Shown here one piece after another: positions 22,373 to 31,004 of a DNA stretch of 64,000 bases. The notes beneath the pieces are model-generated. The model was not told the DNA's origin, made no database searches, and saw only the letters and a program-made list of their open reading frames with translations. Position numbers and translations under genes: made by a program. The stretch's first letter is position 1; each line of letters begins with the position of its first letter. The DNA is from an uncultured Oscillospiraceae bacterium (GTDB taxonomy: Bacteria > Bacillota > Clostridia > Oscillospirales > Oscillospiraceae), in contig CAJTUE010000004.1 in NCBI GenBank assembly GCA_910579775.1, forward strand, positions 127,033 to 191,032, read 5' to 3'.

Positions 22373-23877
22373 TTGCTTTCGTCCTCCTGAGGCTTGTCCT
22401 CTGTTGCGGGGGCGTCCTCCTCTTGTTTCTCGGCGTCCTCGTCGGCCAGGTCAGCGACGGTCAGAGCCATCAGATCCTCCTTGCCGGGGGCCTCCATGGC
22501 CGCCACCCGGTCGGCCTGGCGGGCAATGCCCCGCTCGAAGATATTGCGCACGTCCCGAGCGTTGCCGAAATTCTCGTCCCGCTCCTCATACAGCCGGGCG
22601 AAAGCGTCCACGCAGAACTTGCCCGTCTCCTGGTCGATGGTATAGCCATTTTTGTCGCACATGGAGCGGAAAATGGCCATGAGCTGGTCGCCGGTGTAGT
22701 CGTCAAAGTAGAAATACTTATTGAAGCGGCTCTCCAGGCCGGGATTGGAGTTGATGAAGTTGCTCATCAGGTCGGTGTATCCTGCCACAATGACGATGAG
22801 GTCGGAGCGGTGGTCCTCCATGCCCTTGAGCAGGGCCTCGATGGCCTCCTGGCCAAAGTCGGAGGGGGAGTCGTGATTGGAAAGGGCGTAGGCCTCGTCA
22901 ATAAACAACACGCCTCCAAGGGCCTTTTGAATGACCTCGTTGGTCTTGATGGCAGTCTGTCCCACGAACCCGGCTACCAGGCCGGAGCGGTCCACCTCGA
23001 TGAGCTGGCCCTTGGACAGCACGCCGATGGCGTGGTAGATCTGCGCCAGCAGCCGGGCCACTGTAGTCTTGCCTGTGCCCGGGTTGCCCATAAATACCAG
23101 GTGGAGGGACATAGGGGGCACGGGAAGACCCTCCTGCTCCCGTAGCTTGCGGACCTTGACCAGATTGATGAGGCTCTTCACATCCGCCTTTACCTTGTCC
23201 AGGCCGCACAGCTCGTCCAGCTGGGCCATGAGCTCGTCCAGCGAGGGGGCGGGAGCCTCATCTGTTTTGGCGGCGGTCTCGGCGGTCTGCACGCCGCTGC
23301 CCTGGGCGGCCGCGGCGGGGACGCCCGGTTCCTGCGGAGCGTCGGCGCCGGGGGTGACAAAGTCCCGGATGTGGAGCTTGGCCTTGTCCGAGGGGATGTC
23401 CGCGCCGTCGCACAGGGCGGTGAGGGCGTCGGCGCAGTCGTTGACAAAGGCGGCCTCCTTTTCACTGACTACGTCGTCCACGGCGGCAAACAGGAGCAGC
23501 ATGAGGGTGAAGGTGTCGATGAACCGCCGGGAGAGCTTCTTGCCGGAGAGCTTGTCCAGCTGAACAAGCTTTTGGAAAAACGCCGGAGGCTGGAAGCCGG
23601 GGTATTCGCTGACCTGGGTGGCCAGGTCCCAGTAGAGGATGGAGGGCACGGCGCTGCCCTTGCAGTAGATGGCGTTGTAATATTCCACGTGCCTGGGGCC
23701 CAGACCGCCGTCCTTGGCCCAAACGCCCATGGCGGTCTTACGCATAAAGCCATCGATCTCCTTGACGAAGGCCAGACGGACCGCCGGGTCGGGAATGAGC
23801 CGCCGAAAGGCGGAGATGCCCTCGTCATACTGCTTGTGGACCATACCTGCCGTCATGGAAGTTTTCACCGCCACCAC
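22369..23877 (-). CDS. AAA ATPase of the CbxX/CfqX (SpoVK-like) family
   Basis: About 500 residues; several GTG codons (23877, 23874, 23868) follow AAAGGG, so the start is uncertain by a few codons. The N-terminal 150 residues resemble a TerB-like helical domain (LLLFAAVDDVVSEKEAAFVNDCADAL), followed by a Pro/Ala-rich linker. The AAA module has Walker A GNPGTGKTT (about 264-272), Walker B VLFIDEAYAL (about 320) and an arginine-finger region ESRFNKYF. The acidic tail is low complexity. CbxX-type ATPases remodel protein complexes; the TerB-like part may recognise a partner. It forms a two-gene unit with the HAD phosphatase. Confidence 0.9.
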   Translation of the reverse strand: MVAVKTSMTAGMVHKQYDEGISAFRRLIPDPAVRLAFVKEIDGFMRKTAMGVWAKDGGLGPRHVEYYNAIYCKGSAVPSILYWDLATQVSEYPGFQPPAFFQKLVQLDKLSGKKLSRRFIDTFTLMLLLFAAVDDVVSEKEAAFVNDCADALTALCDGADIPSDKAKLHIRDFVTPGADAPQEPGVPAAAAQGSGVQTAETAAKTDEAPAPSLDELMAQLDELCGLDKVKADVKSLINLVKVRKLREQEGLPVPPMSLHLVFMGNPGTGKTTVARLLAQIYHAIGVLSKGQLIEVDRSGLVAGFVGQTAIKTNEVIQKALGGVLFIDEAYALSNHDSPSDFGQEAIEALLKGMEDHRSDLIVIVAGYTDLMSNFINSNPGLESRFNKYFYFDDYTGDQLMAIFRSMCDKNGYTIDQETGKFCVDAFARLYEERDENFGNARDVRNIFERGIARQADRVAAMEAPGKEDLMALTVADLADEDAEKQEEDAPATEDKPQEDESK

Positions 23878-23939
23878 ACCCTTTCTAACATTCGCCCATC
23901 ACCATATCATATTTGCAGATTTTTTGCAAGGAGAAAGCG

Positions 23940-23971
23940 AGGGGGGACGGCCCCAAAGAGCCGTCCCCCCT
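23940..23971. terminator. Hairpin between AAA ATPase and LRR gene
   Basis: A 12-bp GC-rich stem (AGGGGGGACGGC / GCCGTCCCCCCT) with an 8-nt loop, 20 bp after the stop of the minus-strand LRR gene. The T-run is poor, so termination may be partial. Confidence 0.65.
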
Positions 23972-23992
23972 ATCATCAACGGTTTTTGGCGT

Positions 23993-25516
23993 TTAATCCG
24001 CGTCGGTGTAGGCATCCCAAGTGTCGATGACGATGCCGCCGTCCCGCCAAGCGACGTTAAAGTTGATCACGCGGCCGAGGTCGCGGAGCTTGACGTAGGT
24101 ATGACCGCCGCCGTTAGCGTCGGTGAGAAGGATGGAGTCCAGGATCACAGGGAGGGAGTACATGTTCACCTGCATCTCGCTGACCACATAGGGCTGCTCG
24201 CCGGTGAGGCTTTGGAGCATTTCCGTTCCGTTGGGCTGGTAAGGGTCGCCGTCCACAATGCTGATGGCGCCATCCCAGCCGACGTTAAAGCCGCGGAGAG
24301 TGCCGTCAAGGGCCTTGGCTACGTCGCGGAGCTTCACATAGTTGGTGAGGTAGCCGGTGGCGGGATCCTTCAGCGCGTAGCAGTAGAAGGTGACGGGGGT
24401 CTTGGTGGTAACATCTTGGGCGAGGGTCTCGTCATAATGAGTGTCCACCACGGTGACGGTCTGGGTAGCGGGGTAGGCGGTGCCTTCTTTGGCGGGGAGA
24501 CCGACCGCGCTCTGGTCGGCTACGAAGCTGTAGCCGGTGTGCTTGGCGAAACGCTCCGCCGCGCTGCCTGCTGCGCCGTGAATGGTGATGCCGGAGAGGG
24601 GAATGCCGGTCATGTGACCATCTTTATAGCTGGAGTCAGAGACGAAGCAGAGGGAGTCGATGCTGGCCACAGAGGAGGGAATGGTCACGTCCTTCAGCGC
24701 AGTGCAGCCCCAGAACATCTGGTCCTCCAAAGCAGTCAGACCGTTGGGAAGGACGACGCTTTCCAGTGCGGTACAGCCCCAGAACGCGGAGGAACCGAGA
24801 TGCTTCAACGTGGAGGGAAGGGTCACGTTTTTCAAAGACACGCAGCTCATAAAAGCGCTGGGGCAAATGTCGGTCACGCCCTCGGGAATGGTGATGGAGG
24901 TGATGGGGCTGCTCTCGGCAAAGGCCTCCTCAAAGGTGCAGACGATCTTGGTCACGCCCTGGGGGACGGTCACATTGCTGCCGTTGCCGTTGTAGGCATA
25001 GAGAATGCCGTCCACGGTGGGGAATTCCCCCTGAGCTTTCACCCAAGGGGTGTTGCTGAAGACGTTGGAGCTCATGTTCTTTACCGTGCGGGGCAGTGTG
25101 ACGCCGGTAAGGGCAGGACAGTCGGCAAAGGCGTAGCTGTCCAAAAGATCCAGTGTTGCAGGCAGGGTGGCCTTCGCCAACTGGCGGCAGTCTTGGAAGG
25201 CGTAGCTGCCGATGAAGGTGACCGAGTCGGGAATGGTGATCTCGGTGAGGGCTTGCAGGCCCTGAAAGGCATTGTTGCCGATGCGCGTCACCGAAGAGGG
25301 AATGGTGACGGAGGTGATGCTCTGATCCTGATAGGGGGCAAAGCCGCGGATCTCCTTCACGGTGGAGGGGATGGTCACGTGGCCGCCGGGGCCGTTATAC
25401 GCGGTCAAAACGCCGTTGGACACCACAAAACCGTCGTCTGCGGCAAGGGCCGACGTGGGCAGCAACACCGCGCAGAGACACAACGCCAAAAGAATTGCCA
25501 AAACATTTTTCTTCAT
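23993..25516 (-). CDS. Secreted leucine-rich-repeat (BspA/LRR_5) protein with stalk-domain repeats
   Basis: 507 residues from the ATG at 25516 (AGGAGG 7 nt upstream). A signal peptide (MKKNVLAILLALCLCAVLLPTSALA) is followed by about eight LRR_5/BspA-type repeats with the consensus h-x-x-h-x-I-P-x-x-V-x-x-I-G-x-x-A-F-x-x-C-x-x-L-x-x-h. From about residue 390 there are two copper-amine-oxidase-N-like units: NYVKLRDVAKALDGT...FNVGWDGAISI and TYVKLRDLGRVI...FNVAWRDGGIVI. Such proteins are exported and often mediate surface contact. No anchor (LPXTG or transmembrane tail) is seen, so it is probably released or held by another protein. A hairpin follows. Confidence 0.92.
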   Translation of the reverse strand: MKKNVLAILLALCLCAVLLPTSALAADDGFVVSNGVLTAYNGPGGHVTIPSTVKEIRGFAPYQDQSITSVTIPSSVTRIGNNAFQGLQALTEITIPDSVTFIGSYAFQDCRQLAKATLPATLDLLDSYAFADCPALTGVTLPRTVKNMSSNVFSNTPWVKAQGEFPTVDGILYAYNGNGSNVTVPQGVTKIVCTFEEAFAESSPITSITIPEGVTDICPSAFMSCVSLKNVTLPSTLKHLGSSAFWGCTALESVVLPNGLTALEDQMFWGCTALKDVTIPSSVASIDSLCFVSDSSYKDGHMTGIPLSGITIHGAAGSAAERFAKHTGYSFVADQSAVGLPAKEGTAYPATQTVTVVDTHYDETLAQDVTTKTPVTFYCYALKDPATGYLTNYVKLRDVAKALDGTLRGFNVGWDGAISIVDGDPYQPNGTEMLQSLTGEQPYVVSEMQVNMYSLPVILDSILLTDANGGGHTYVKLRDLGRVINFNVAWRDGGIVIDTWDAYTDAD

Positions 25517-25759
25517 CGATTTTACCTCCTTGAGTTTCCTGCCTTGTGGAAAATGGCAAGAAAAATTGTAACACGGCGGGGGGAAAAATACAATCCGAAT
25601 TTTTGTATATGGCATGGTCTCAGCGGATATGCGGTCAGATCAAAGGAGGGGGACGGTCGTAAATGTCACCGCTGCCGCGGACAAAAATGGGGGACGGAAC
25701 AGGGAAAGCTCACCCTGTTTCGCCCGCAAAAAAATTTTAGAAAATTTTCATAAAAACCC

Positions 25760-25788
25760 TTGACAGATCTCAAGGAATGTTATATATT
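25760..25788 (+). promoter_or_regulatory. Strong promoter of candidate noncoding RNA
   Basis: TTGACA (25760-25765), a 17-bp spacer and TATATT (25783-25788), with an A/T-rich upstream region that may act as an UP element. No coding region starts within about 490 bp downstream. Confidence 0.8.
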
Positions 25789-25794
25789 ATAACC

Positions 25795-26197
25795 AGAGAA
25801 AGGAAGGCGAGTCCAATGGGCTAAGAAAAGGCCGAAGGCCAGAGCTCAAAAAGCACGAAACCGCGAAATTCCTTTCAGCGCGGGAAGCCGGAGCGATCAT
25901 TCTATCCACCAAACCATCGCATAGAGCGAACAGAGCACACGGCAACGGAGAACAGTAGACCGGAAACAAAAACGCAAGGAAGAAAAGAAGCAGCAAAGAA
26001 GACCCCAAAAGCGTGGAAACAAAGGAAACAGAAGCTCCAAGAAAACGTGGCAACCGGTTTGAAGAAAGAGACAGAAGGACGGCTCAGACATTCCAAAGCG
26101 CGAAAATCTGTAGAAAGCATGAGGTTGAGAACATGGAGATCCAGAACGAGCAGTAAACCCCCCAGTCGAACAGCGGCTGGGGGGTTTACTTTTTTAT
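25795..26197 (+). ncRNA. Candidate noncoding RNA of about 400 nt, unknown family
   Basis: The stretch lies between a consensus promoter and a perfect 14-bp terminator, is strikingly purine-rich on the plus strand, and has no ORF with a start codon and SD. Short hairpins such as GGCC-GAA-GGCC occur near the 5' end. It does not show the conserved cores I know for RNase P RNA, tmRNA or SRP RNA. One reading frame lacking a start encodes a basic peptide (after a possible extra G, AKKRPKARAQKARNREIP), so a decayed small basic protein gene is the main alternative. Call it a transcribed region of unknown class. Confidence 0.5.
26152..26196 (+). terminator. Strong intrinsic terminator
   Basis: A 14-bp perfect stem (AGTAAACCCCCCAG / CTGGGGGGTTTACT, 26152-26165 with 26177-26190) followed by TTTTTT. 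Confidence 0.93.
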
Positions 26198-26277
26198 GCC
26201 CGCAGGGCTCCAAGCTTGTTTCTTGACCGGAATTGTGATAAACTGTGTTCCGACATTCGGACCAAGGGGGGAACACA

Positions 26278-26760
26278 ATGAACGCCATCGTCGCGGTGGA
26301 CGAAGCGTGGGGCATTGGGCAAAAGGGAGAGCTGCTGGCGCGTATCTCCGCAGACCTGCGCCGCTTCAAGGCGCTGACCACCGGCCACGCTGTGATTCTG
26401 GGCCGAAAGACCCTTCAGACCTTTCCCGGCGGCAGACCTCTTCCTGGTCGGGAGAATTTAATTATGTCAACCACAATGCCCAGCGCGCCGGAGGGGGCGA
26501 GGGTGTTTCGCAATCTGGAAGAATTGCTGAGCTATGCCCCCAAGGACGCGTTTGTGATCGGCGGAGAGAGCGTCTACCGCGCTCTGCTGCCTGATTGCGA
26601 CAGGGTCTATGTGACGAAAATACATAGCGCCTTTGAAGCGGACGCCTTTTTCCCTGATCTGGATGCCTTGGGCGGTTGGAGGATCGTGGCGGAGGAAGGG
26701 CCGCTGACGGAAAACGGCTTAGGGTTTTCCTATGTGACCTACGAACGGGAGGGCGATTGA
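26278..26760 (+). CDS. folA: Dihydrofolate reductase
   Basis: 160 residues from the ATG at 26278 (AAGGGGGGAACACA upstream). It reduces dihydrofolate to tetrahydrofolate with NADPH. Family features: AIVAVDEAWGIGQKGELL (strand A and Met20-loop region), GHAVILGRKTLQTFPGGRPLPGRENLIMS (cofactor-binding GR-K-T), then FVIGGESVYRALLPDCDRVYVTKI (GG-x-x-x-Y motif with the downstream hydrophobic strand). The catalytic acidic residue near residue 27 is not at a textbook position, but the overall pattern is clear. It overlaps nnrD by 1 bp (TGATG). Confidence 0.9.
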   Translation: MNAIVAVDEAWGIGQKGELLARISADLRRFKALTTGHAVILGRKTLQTFPGGRPLPGRENLIMSTTMPSAPEGARVFRNLEELLSYAPKDAFVIGGESVYRALLPDCDRVYVTKIHSAFEADAFFPDLDALGGWRIVAEEGPLTENGLGFSYVTYEREGD

Positions 26761-27617
26761 TGGAGCCGCGCGTCACGTTGGCCCCGGTCTTGCCCCGGCG
26801 GGCGCGGACAGCCCATAAGGGGGACTTTGGGCGGATCTACATTTTGGCGGGCAGCGTGGGCTTCACCGGCGCGCCGGTGCTGGCTGCGGCGGGCGCGCTG
26901 AAAAGCGGCGCGGGGCTGGTGAGGGTGGGAACGCCCCGGAGCGCCTGGCCCGCCGTGGCGGCGAAGCTCCTGTGCGCCATGCCCAAGCCCCTGCCCGAGC
27001 AGGACGGCGTGGTGGCGGAGAGCGCTCTGCCCGATATTCTTAAGGCTTTGCGCGGATCAGACGCAGCCCTGGTGGGACCCGGCCTGGGCCGGGCGGACAC
27101 GGTGGCCCGGGCGGTGATGGAAGAAGTCCCTTGCCCACTGGTGGTGGACGCCGATGGTCTAAACGCGCTGGCGGGACATATAGATGTCATAGATGCGCGG
27201 CGGGACAAGGTGACGGTGCTCACCCCGCATTTCGGCGAGTTATGCCGCCTGTTGGGCGAGACCCCGGAGGACCCGCAAGGGGCGGCCCGGGCGTTCGCGA
27301 AGGTCCACGGCTGCGTTATGGTGCTGAAGGGCCACCGTACACTGACCGCCTTTCCCGACGGGGAGGCCTTTGTCAACCCCACGGGCAACCCTGGCATGGC
27401 CGCCGGCGGCTCTGGGGACGTGCTGGCGGGAATACTGGCATCTCTGCTGGGGCAGGGCTTTGACCCGAAATGGGCTGTCCCGGCGGCGGTGTACCTCCAC
27501 GGCCGCGCCGGCGATCTGGCGGCGGAGGCGTTGGGAGAGTATGCCATGACCGCCGCCGATCTGCTGACTTACCTCCCCGCTGCCATGAGAGAAGGCGAAC
27601 TGAGAGGTGGAGAATGA
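26760..27617 (+). CDS. nnrD: ADP-dependent NAD(P)H-hydrate dehydratase (YjeF C-terminal type)
   Basis: 285 residues from the ATG at 26760, coupled to folA. It repairs hydrated NAD(P)H. Motifs: GDFGRIYILAGSVGFTGAPVLAAAGALKSGAGLVRVGTP (ribokinase-like N-end), LVGPGLG (about 103), VVDADGLNAL (about 128), VLTPHFGELCRLLG (about 150), VLKGHRT (about 183) and the C-terminal NPGMAAGGSGDVLAGILASLL with the catalytic GSGD Asp. The N-terminal epimerase domain found in fused versions is absent, so this is the stand-alone dehydratase. Confidence 0.93.
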   Translation: MEPRVTLAPVLPRRARTAHKGDFGRIYILAGSVGFTGAPVLAAAGALKSGAGLVRVGTPRSAWPAVAAKLLCAMPKPLPEQDGVVAESALPDILKALRGSDAALVGPGLGRADTVARAVMEEVPCPLVVDADGLNALAGHIDVIDARRDKVTVLTPHFGELCRLLGETPEDPQGAARAFAKVHGCVMVLKGHRTLTAFPDGEAFVNPTGNPGMAAGGSGDVLAGILASLLGQGFDPKWAVPAAVYLHGRAGDLAAEALGEYAMTAADLLTYLPAAMREGELRGGE

Positions 27618-27674
27618 TGTAGGGGAGGGGCTTGCCCCGCCCGTGAATACAGCTTTGGTAAGGAGGAATCACGT

Positions 27675-28304
27675 GTGAAACGGCGGGGACGCTGGTTTCC
27701 ACTGATGATGAGCCTGCTTCTGCTGGCGGGGTGCGCCGCCGGGGAGCAGGGAAAGCAATCGGGCGAGGATCTGGCCCTGACGATCCAGAAGGAGTTCGGA
27801 CAAATGACCGCCTGCACAGGGCGGTTTGCCCTCACGGCGGACTACGGCGAGCGGGCCTTTGAATGTGTACTGGACGCGGCCTACGACCAGGTGACCGGCG
27901 GAGCGCTGACCATTGTGGAGCCGGAGCTGGTCCGTGGGGTCACGGCGAAATTTTCCGCCGGAGAGACGACGCTGAGCTACGACGGCTTCAGCCTGGAGGT
28001 GGGCCCTCTTACTGACGAAGGGATCTCACCCATGGAGACCCTGCCCGCCCTATGGCGGCAGATCACGGAGGGCTATATTGCGGCGGTGGCTTCAAGTGAG
28101 AAGGACAAGACGCTCACGGTCACCTACCGTCCCGACGGGCAAAGCCCCGGCACAGGGCTGGAGGCAGAGGTGATTTTTGATACCGAGACCCACAAGCCTC
28201 TTTCCGGCGAATTGTTTTGGGATGGTAGCCGGGTGGCGGCGGTAGGGGTTTTGGAATTTGAGGTTATGCTGCCCGGACAGGAGGAGGGTTCTTCTGTCGG
28301 ATAG
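27675..28304 (+). CDS. Putative lipoprotein
   Basis: 209 residues from a GTG at 27675 with AAGGAGG upstream. A type II signal peptide ends in LLLAGC with Cys20 as the lipidation site. The mature domain (about 190 residues) has two similar beta-rich halves (FALTADYGERAFECVLDAAYD; LTVTYRPDGQSPGTGLEAEVIFD) reminiscent of LolA/LppX-like lipoprotein folds, ending in a VGVLEFEVM strand. Function unknown. It sits 59 bp before alr, inside the nnrD-lipoprotein-alr-mazF run. Confidence 0.8.
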   Translation: MKRRGRWFPLMMSLLLLAGCAAGEQGKQSGEDLALTIQKEFGQMTACTGRFALTADYGERAFECVLDAAYDQVTGGALTIVEPELVRGVTAKFSAGETTLSYDGFSLEVGPLTDEGISPMETLPALWRQITEGYIAAVASSEKDKTLTVTYRPDGQSPGTGLEAEVIFDTETHKPLSGELFWDGSRVAAVGVLEFEVMLPGQEEGSSVG

Positions 28305-28362
28305 AGCCCGACAGGAAAAACTGTCCCCGCAGTCCGAACGTTACAAAAACGGGAGGTCTAAC

Positions 28363-29487
28363 ATGGAACAGACACAAATGAGAACATGGGCGGAGATCGA
28401 CTTGGACGCGCTGGCCCATAACTACCGTGCCCTGCGCTCAAATCTGGAGCCGGGGTGTCGCTTTGTGGGCGTGGTAAAGGCCAACGCTTACGGCCACGGG
28501 GCGGTCCCCGTGGCAAAGAAGCTGGAGAAATTAGGCGCGGAATATCTGGCGGTGGCCTGCCTGGACGAGGCGGTGGAGCTGCGGGAGGCGGGGGTCACCG
28601 CGCCCATCCTCATTTTGGGGGGCACGCCGGGGCAATTTGCCGCTGAACTGCTTCGGTATGATATTACCCAGACGGTATTTGACTTGTCCACCGCAAAAGA
28701 ATATTCCAAGGCAGCGGCGGAGGCGGGCAAACCCATGAAGGTCCACATCAAGGCGGACACGGGCATGGGGCGGCTGGGCTTTTCCGGTGAAAACCGGGTG
28801 GGGTCGATCAAGGAAGCCTATCAGCTGCCGGGGTTGGACTGCGAGGGACTTTTTACCCACTTTGCCGACGCGGACGGCTCGGAAGAATACACCATGGGAC
28901 AGTTCACCGACTTTTTGGACCTCCGGGACGCGCTGGCAAAGGAAGGGATAACCTTTAAAATCAACCATTGCGCCGCCAGCGCGGCTATGCTACACTATCC
29001 CTGTACTCATCTTGACATGGTCCGTCCGGGTATCGCCCTCTACGGCCACTATCCTGACGAGGGATCGGTGGGGTTGGACGGCCCCGGGCTGATCCCGGTG
29101 ATGACCCTCAAGACGCGGGTGGCGGCGGTGCGCACTCTGCCTGCCGGAAGCTGTGTCAGCTACGGCCGCACCTATGTTTTGAGCCGGGAGAGCCGCCTGG
29201 CGGTGCTGCCTATCGGGTACGCTGACGGTCTTCACCGGGGCCTCTCCAACGCCATGGAGGTGGCCTTTGACGGGCAGCGCGCCCCCATTGTGGGCCGGGT
29301 GTGTATGGATCTTTGCATGGCGGACGTCACCGACCTGCCTCAGGTCAAGGCCGGGGATGTGGCGGAGGTGTTTGGCAAGACGTTGTCCGCAGAGGATAAG
29401 GCGAACGTCTTAGGGACCATCAGCTACGAGTGCCTTACGTCCATTTCCCGCCGGGTGCCCAGGATCTACGGGAACGGGAGAAGTTGA
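28363..29487 (+). CDS. alr: Alanine racemase
   Basis: 374 residues from the ATG at 28363 (GGGAGG upstream). It interconverts L- and D-alanine for peptidoglycan. The PLP site is VVKANAYGHG with Lys39. Other conserved stretches are WAEIDLDALAHNYRAL, HIKADTGMGRLGF (about 128-140), HCAASAAML (about 204), MVRPGIALYG (about 218-227) and the C-terminal ...SYGRTYVLSRESRLAVLPIGYADG with the second catalytic Tyr near 268. A MazF-type toxin gene follows, as in Bacillus, but no antitoxin gene lies between them. Confidence 0.97.
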   Translation: MEQTQMRTWAEIDLDALAHNYRALRSNLEPGCRFVGVVKANAYGHGAVPVAKKLEKLGAEYLAVACLDEAVELREAGVTAPILILGGTPGQFAAELLRYDITQTVFDLSTAKEYSKAAAEAGKPMKVHIKADTGMGRLGFSGENRVGSIKEAYQLPGLDCEGLFTHFADADGSEEYTMGQFTDFLDLRDALAKEGITFKINHCAASAAMLHYPCTHLDMVRPGIALYGHYPDEGSVGLDGPGLIPVMTLKTRVAAVRTLPAGSCVSYGRTYVLSRESRLAVLPIGYADGLHRGLSNAMEVAFDGQRAPIVGRVCMDLCMADVTDLPQVKAGDVAEVFGKTLSAEDKANVLGTISYECLTSISRRVPRIYGNGRS

Positions 29488-29634
29488 GCGTGCATACACT
29501 GGAGCGGGGACCTGCGGACGAGGGAGCGATAAGGGGAAACTACCGCTGGCTTTTTTCCGTCTAAGAGGTATAAACCCGATGGCGCCGTGGGAGAATCATT
29601 AGTGACCGAGGGGCAGGCAGCCCCGCCGGTGACT

Positions 29635-30024
29635 ATGGGACCGCGGAGCGTGAGTGCAGTGGATCTAAGCGTAAAACGAGGCGACATCTTCTACGCCGAT
29701 TTAAGCCCGGTGGTGGGCAGCGAGCAGGGAGGGGTGCGGCCGGTGCTCATTATCCAGAACGACACCGGCAACAAGCACAGCCCTACCGTCATCGCAGCCG
29801 CCATCACCTCCCAGACGGGGAAGGCCAAGCTACCCACCCACATCGAATTGTCCGCCAACCGCTACGGCTTGCCCAAGAATTCCCTGGTGCTGCTGGAGCA
29901 GATCAGGACCCTGGACAAAAAGCGGCTGCGGGAGAAGATGGGCCGGCTGGATGAGCCGGTGATGGACAAGGTGGACGCCGCCATCGCCGTCAGCTTTGGC
30001 TTACATGGAGACGCCTTGGTCTAA
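29635..30024 (+). CDS. mazF: MazF/NdoA-type endoribonuclease toxin
   Basis: About 129 residues from the ATG at 29635; GTG codons at 29587 and 29602 are possible starts but add sequence absent from the family. The core from VKRGDIFYADLSPVVGSEQGGVRPVLIIQND is highly characteristic of the NdoA/EndoA subgroup. PTVIAAAITSQTGKAKLPTHIEL, LPKNSLVLLEQIRTLDKKRL and RLDEPVMDKVDAAIAVSFGL follow. Family members cut mRNA/rRNA at short sites. In Bacillus the antitoxin EndoAI precedes it behind alr; here only 147 bp without an ORF separate alr and this gene. Confidence 0.92.
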   Translation: MGPRSVSAVDLSVKRGDIFYADLSPVVGSEQGGVRPVLIIQNDTGNKHSPTVIAAAITSQTGKAKLPTHIELSANRYGLPKNSLVLLEQIRTLDKKRLREKMGRLDEPVMDKVDAAIAVSFGLHGDALV

Positions 30025-30096
30025 ACGGACTGACCGCCCTCCGGGAGCGCGACGCCCCCGGAGGCGCGGGACAAAAGCAAAGGAGCGAAACTACAT

Positions 30097-30585
30097 ATGA
30101 AAAAATCCATTCTCATTGCCGCCGCTATGGCGGCGCTGGCCATCACGGCGGGGAGCGTTACCGTCCTTGCCACCCAGGGGGACAAGGACGATCCCCTGGT
30201 CACCCTGAGCTACCTTCAGAAGGTGGTCACCCCTGAGCTGGAGAAGAAGGTGGACGAGGCGGTGAAGGCCAACAGCGAGGAGCTGGCCAAGCAGCTGGAC
30301 ATCGCCATCACCAGCTATGAGACACGGGTGGACGAGAAGCTGGCCCAGGCCGGGGCGGTGTTCCAGAGCAAGGAACTGAAGTCCGGCGAGCGCTTTACCA
30401 CCGACGCGGGCCGGGAGGTACTTCTGGTCAGTGGCAGCGCTGCTGCCGTGGGCACCCTGGCGGACACCACTGCCGGAGGGACCGTGTCTGACGGCGAACG
30501 GCTGGCCGTGGGCCACCTCTATGTTACAGCCTCCGCCGACGCGGGGATAAAGGCCACGGAGGACGTGGCTATGATGGTGCGGTGA
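30097..30585 (+). CDS. Exported hypothetical protein
   Basis: 162 residues. An N-terminal signal peptide (MKKSILIAAAMAALAITAGSVTVLA) has a likely cleavage near residue 25. A helical coiled-coil-like middle follows (LSYLQKVVTPELEKKVDEAVKANSEELAKQLDIAI), then a Gly/Ala/Thr-rich C-terminal half (GREVLLVSGSAAAVGTLADTTAGGTVSDGERL). The C-terminus (VGHLYVTASADAGIKA) could be a small beta domain. No family recognised. It overlaps mini-RNase III by 4 bp (GTGA). Confidence 0.8.
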   Translation: MKKSILIAAAMAALAITAGSVTVLATQGDKDDPLVTLSYLQKVVTPELEKKVDEAVKANSEELAKQLDIAITSYETRVDEKLAQAGAVFQSKELKSGERFTTDAGREVLLVSGSAAAVGTLADTTAGGTVSDGERLAVGHLYVTASADAGIKATEDVAMMVR

Positions 30586-31004
30586 GCGGCGGGATGGACT
30601 ATTTTCACCTGGAGCTGACCCCCGCCCAGCTGGGCCCCATCAGCAATCTGGGGCTGGCCTACATCGGGGACGGAGTCTATGAGCTGATGGTGCGCTCTTA
30701 CCTGTGCTTACAGGGGAAGGCCACCAACAAGGGACTGCACAAGGCGGCGGTGAGGTATGTTGCCGCCCCCGCCCAGGCCGCGGCGGTGAAGGTCCTCCTC
30801 CCTCTGTTGAGTGAGGAGGAGAGCGACGTGTTCCGCCGGGGCCGCAACGCCAGCCCCCACACCATTCCCCAGCACGCCAGCCGGGAGGAATATGCCGCCG
30901 CCACCGCCCTGGAGGCGCTGTTCGGCTGGCTCTATTTGAATGGAAGGACCGGGCGGCTCAACGAGCTGTTTGGAACCATCATGGAGGAGACACAATGGCC
31001 TTAG
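30582..31004 (+). CDS. mrnC: Mini-ribonuclease III
   Basis: 140 residues from a GTG at 30582 (GTGA overlap); an ATG at 30594 would also work. It is an RNase III catalytic domain without the dsRNA-binding domain: LGLAYIGDGVYELMVRSYL with the signature Gly-Asp, NKGLHKAAVRYVAAPAQ, RRGRNASPHTIPQHASREEYAAATALEALFGWLYL with the second acidic pair. Mini-III matures 23S rRNA. It overlaps rqcH by 10 bp. Confidence 0.93.
   Translation: MSGGMDYFHLELTPAQLGPISNLGLAYIGDGVYELMVRSYLCLQGKATNKGLHKAAVRYVAAPAQAAAVKVLLPLLSEEESDVFRRGRNASPHTIPQHASREEYAAATALEALFGWLYLNGRTGRLNELFGTIMEETQWP

Noticed and set aside
23714..25753. 679-codon plus-strand ORF over the LRR gene
   Set aside because: It spans two minus-strand genes and their intergenic hairpin. 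The repeated content only mirrors the LRR repeats.
25795..26197. Identity of the transcript as RNase P RNA, tmRNA or SRP RNA
   Set aside because: I looked for the GAGGAAAGTCC and ACAGAA cores, a tRNA-like end with an encoded tag, and an SRP Alu/S-domain tetraloop region, and found none of them.
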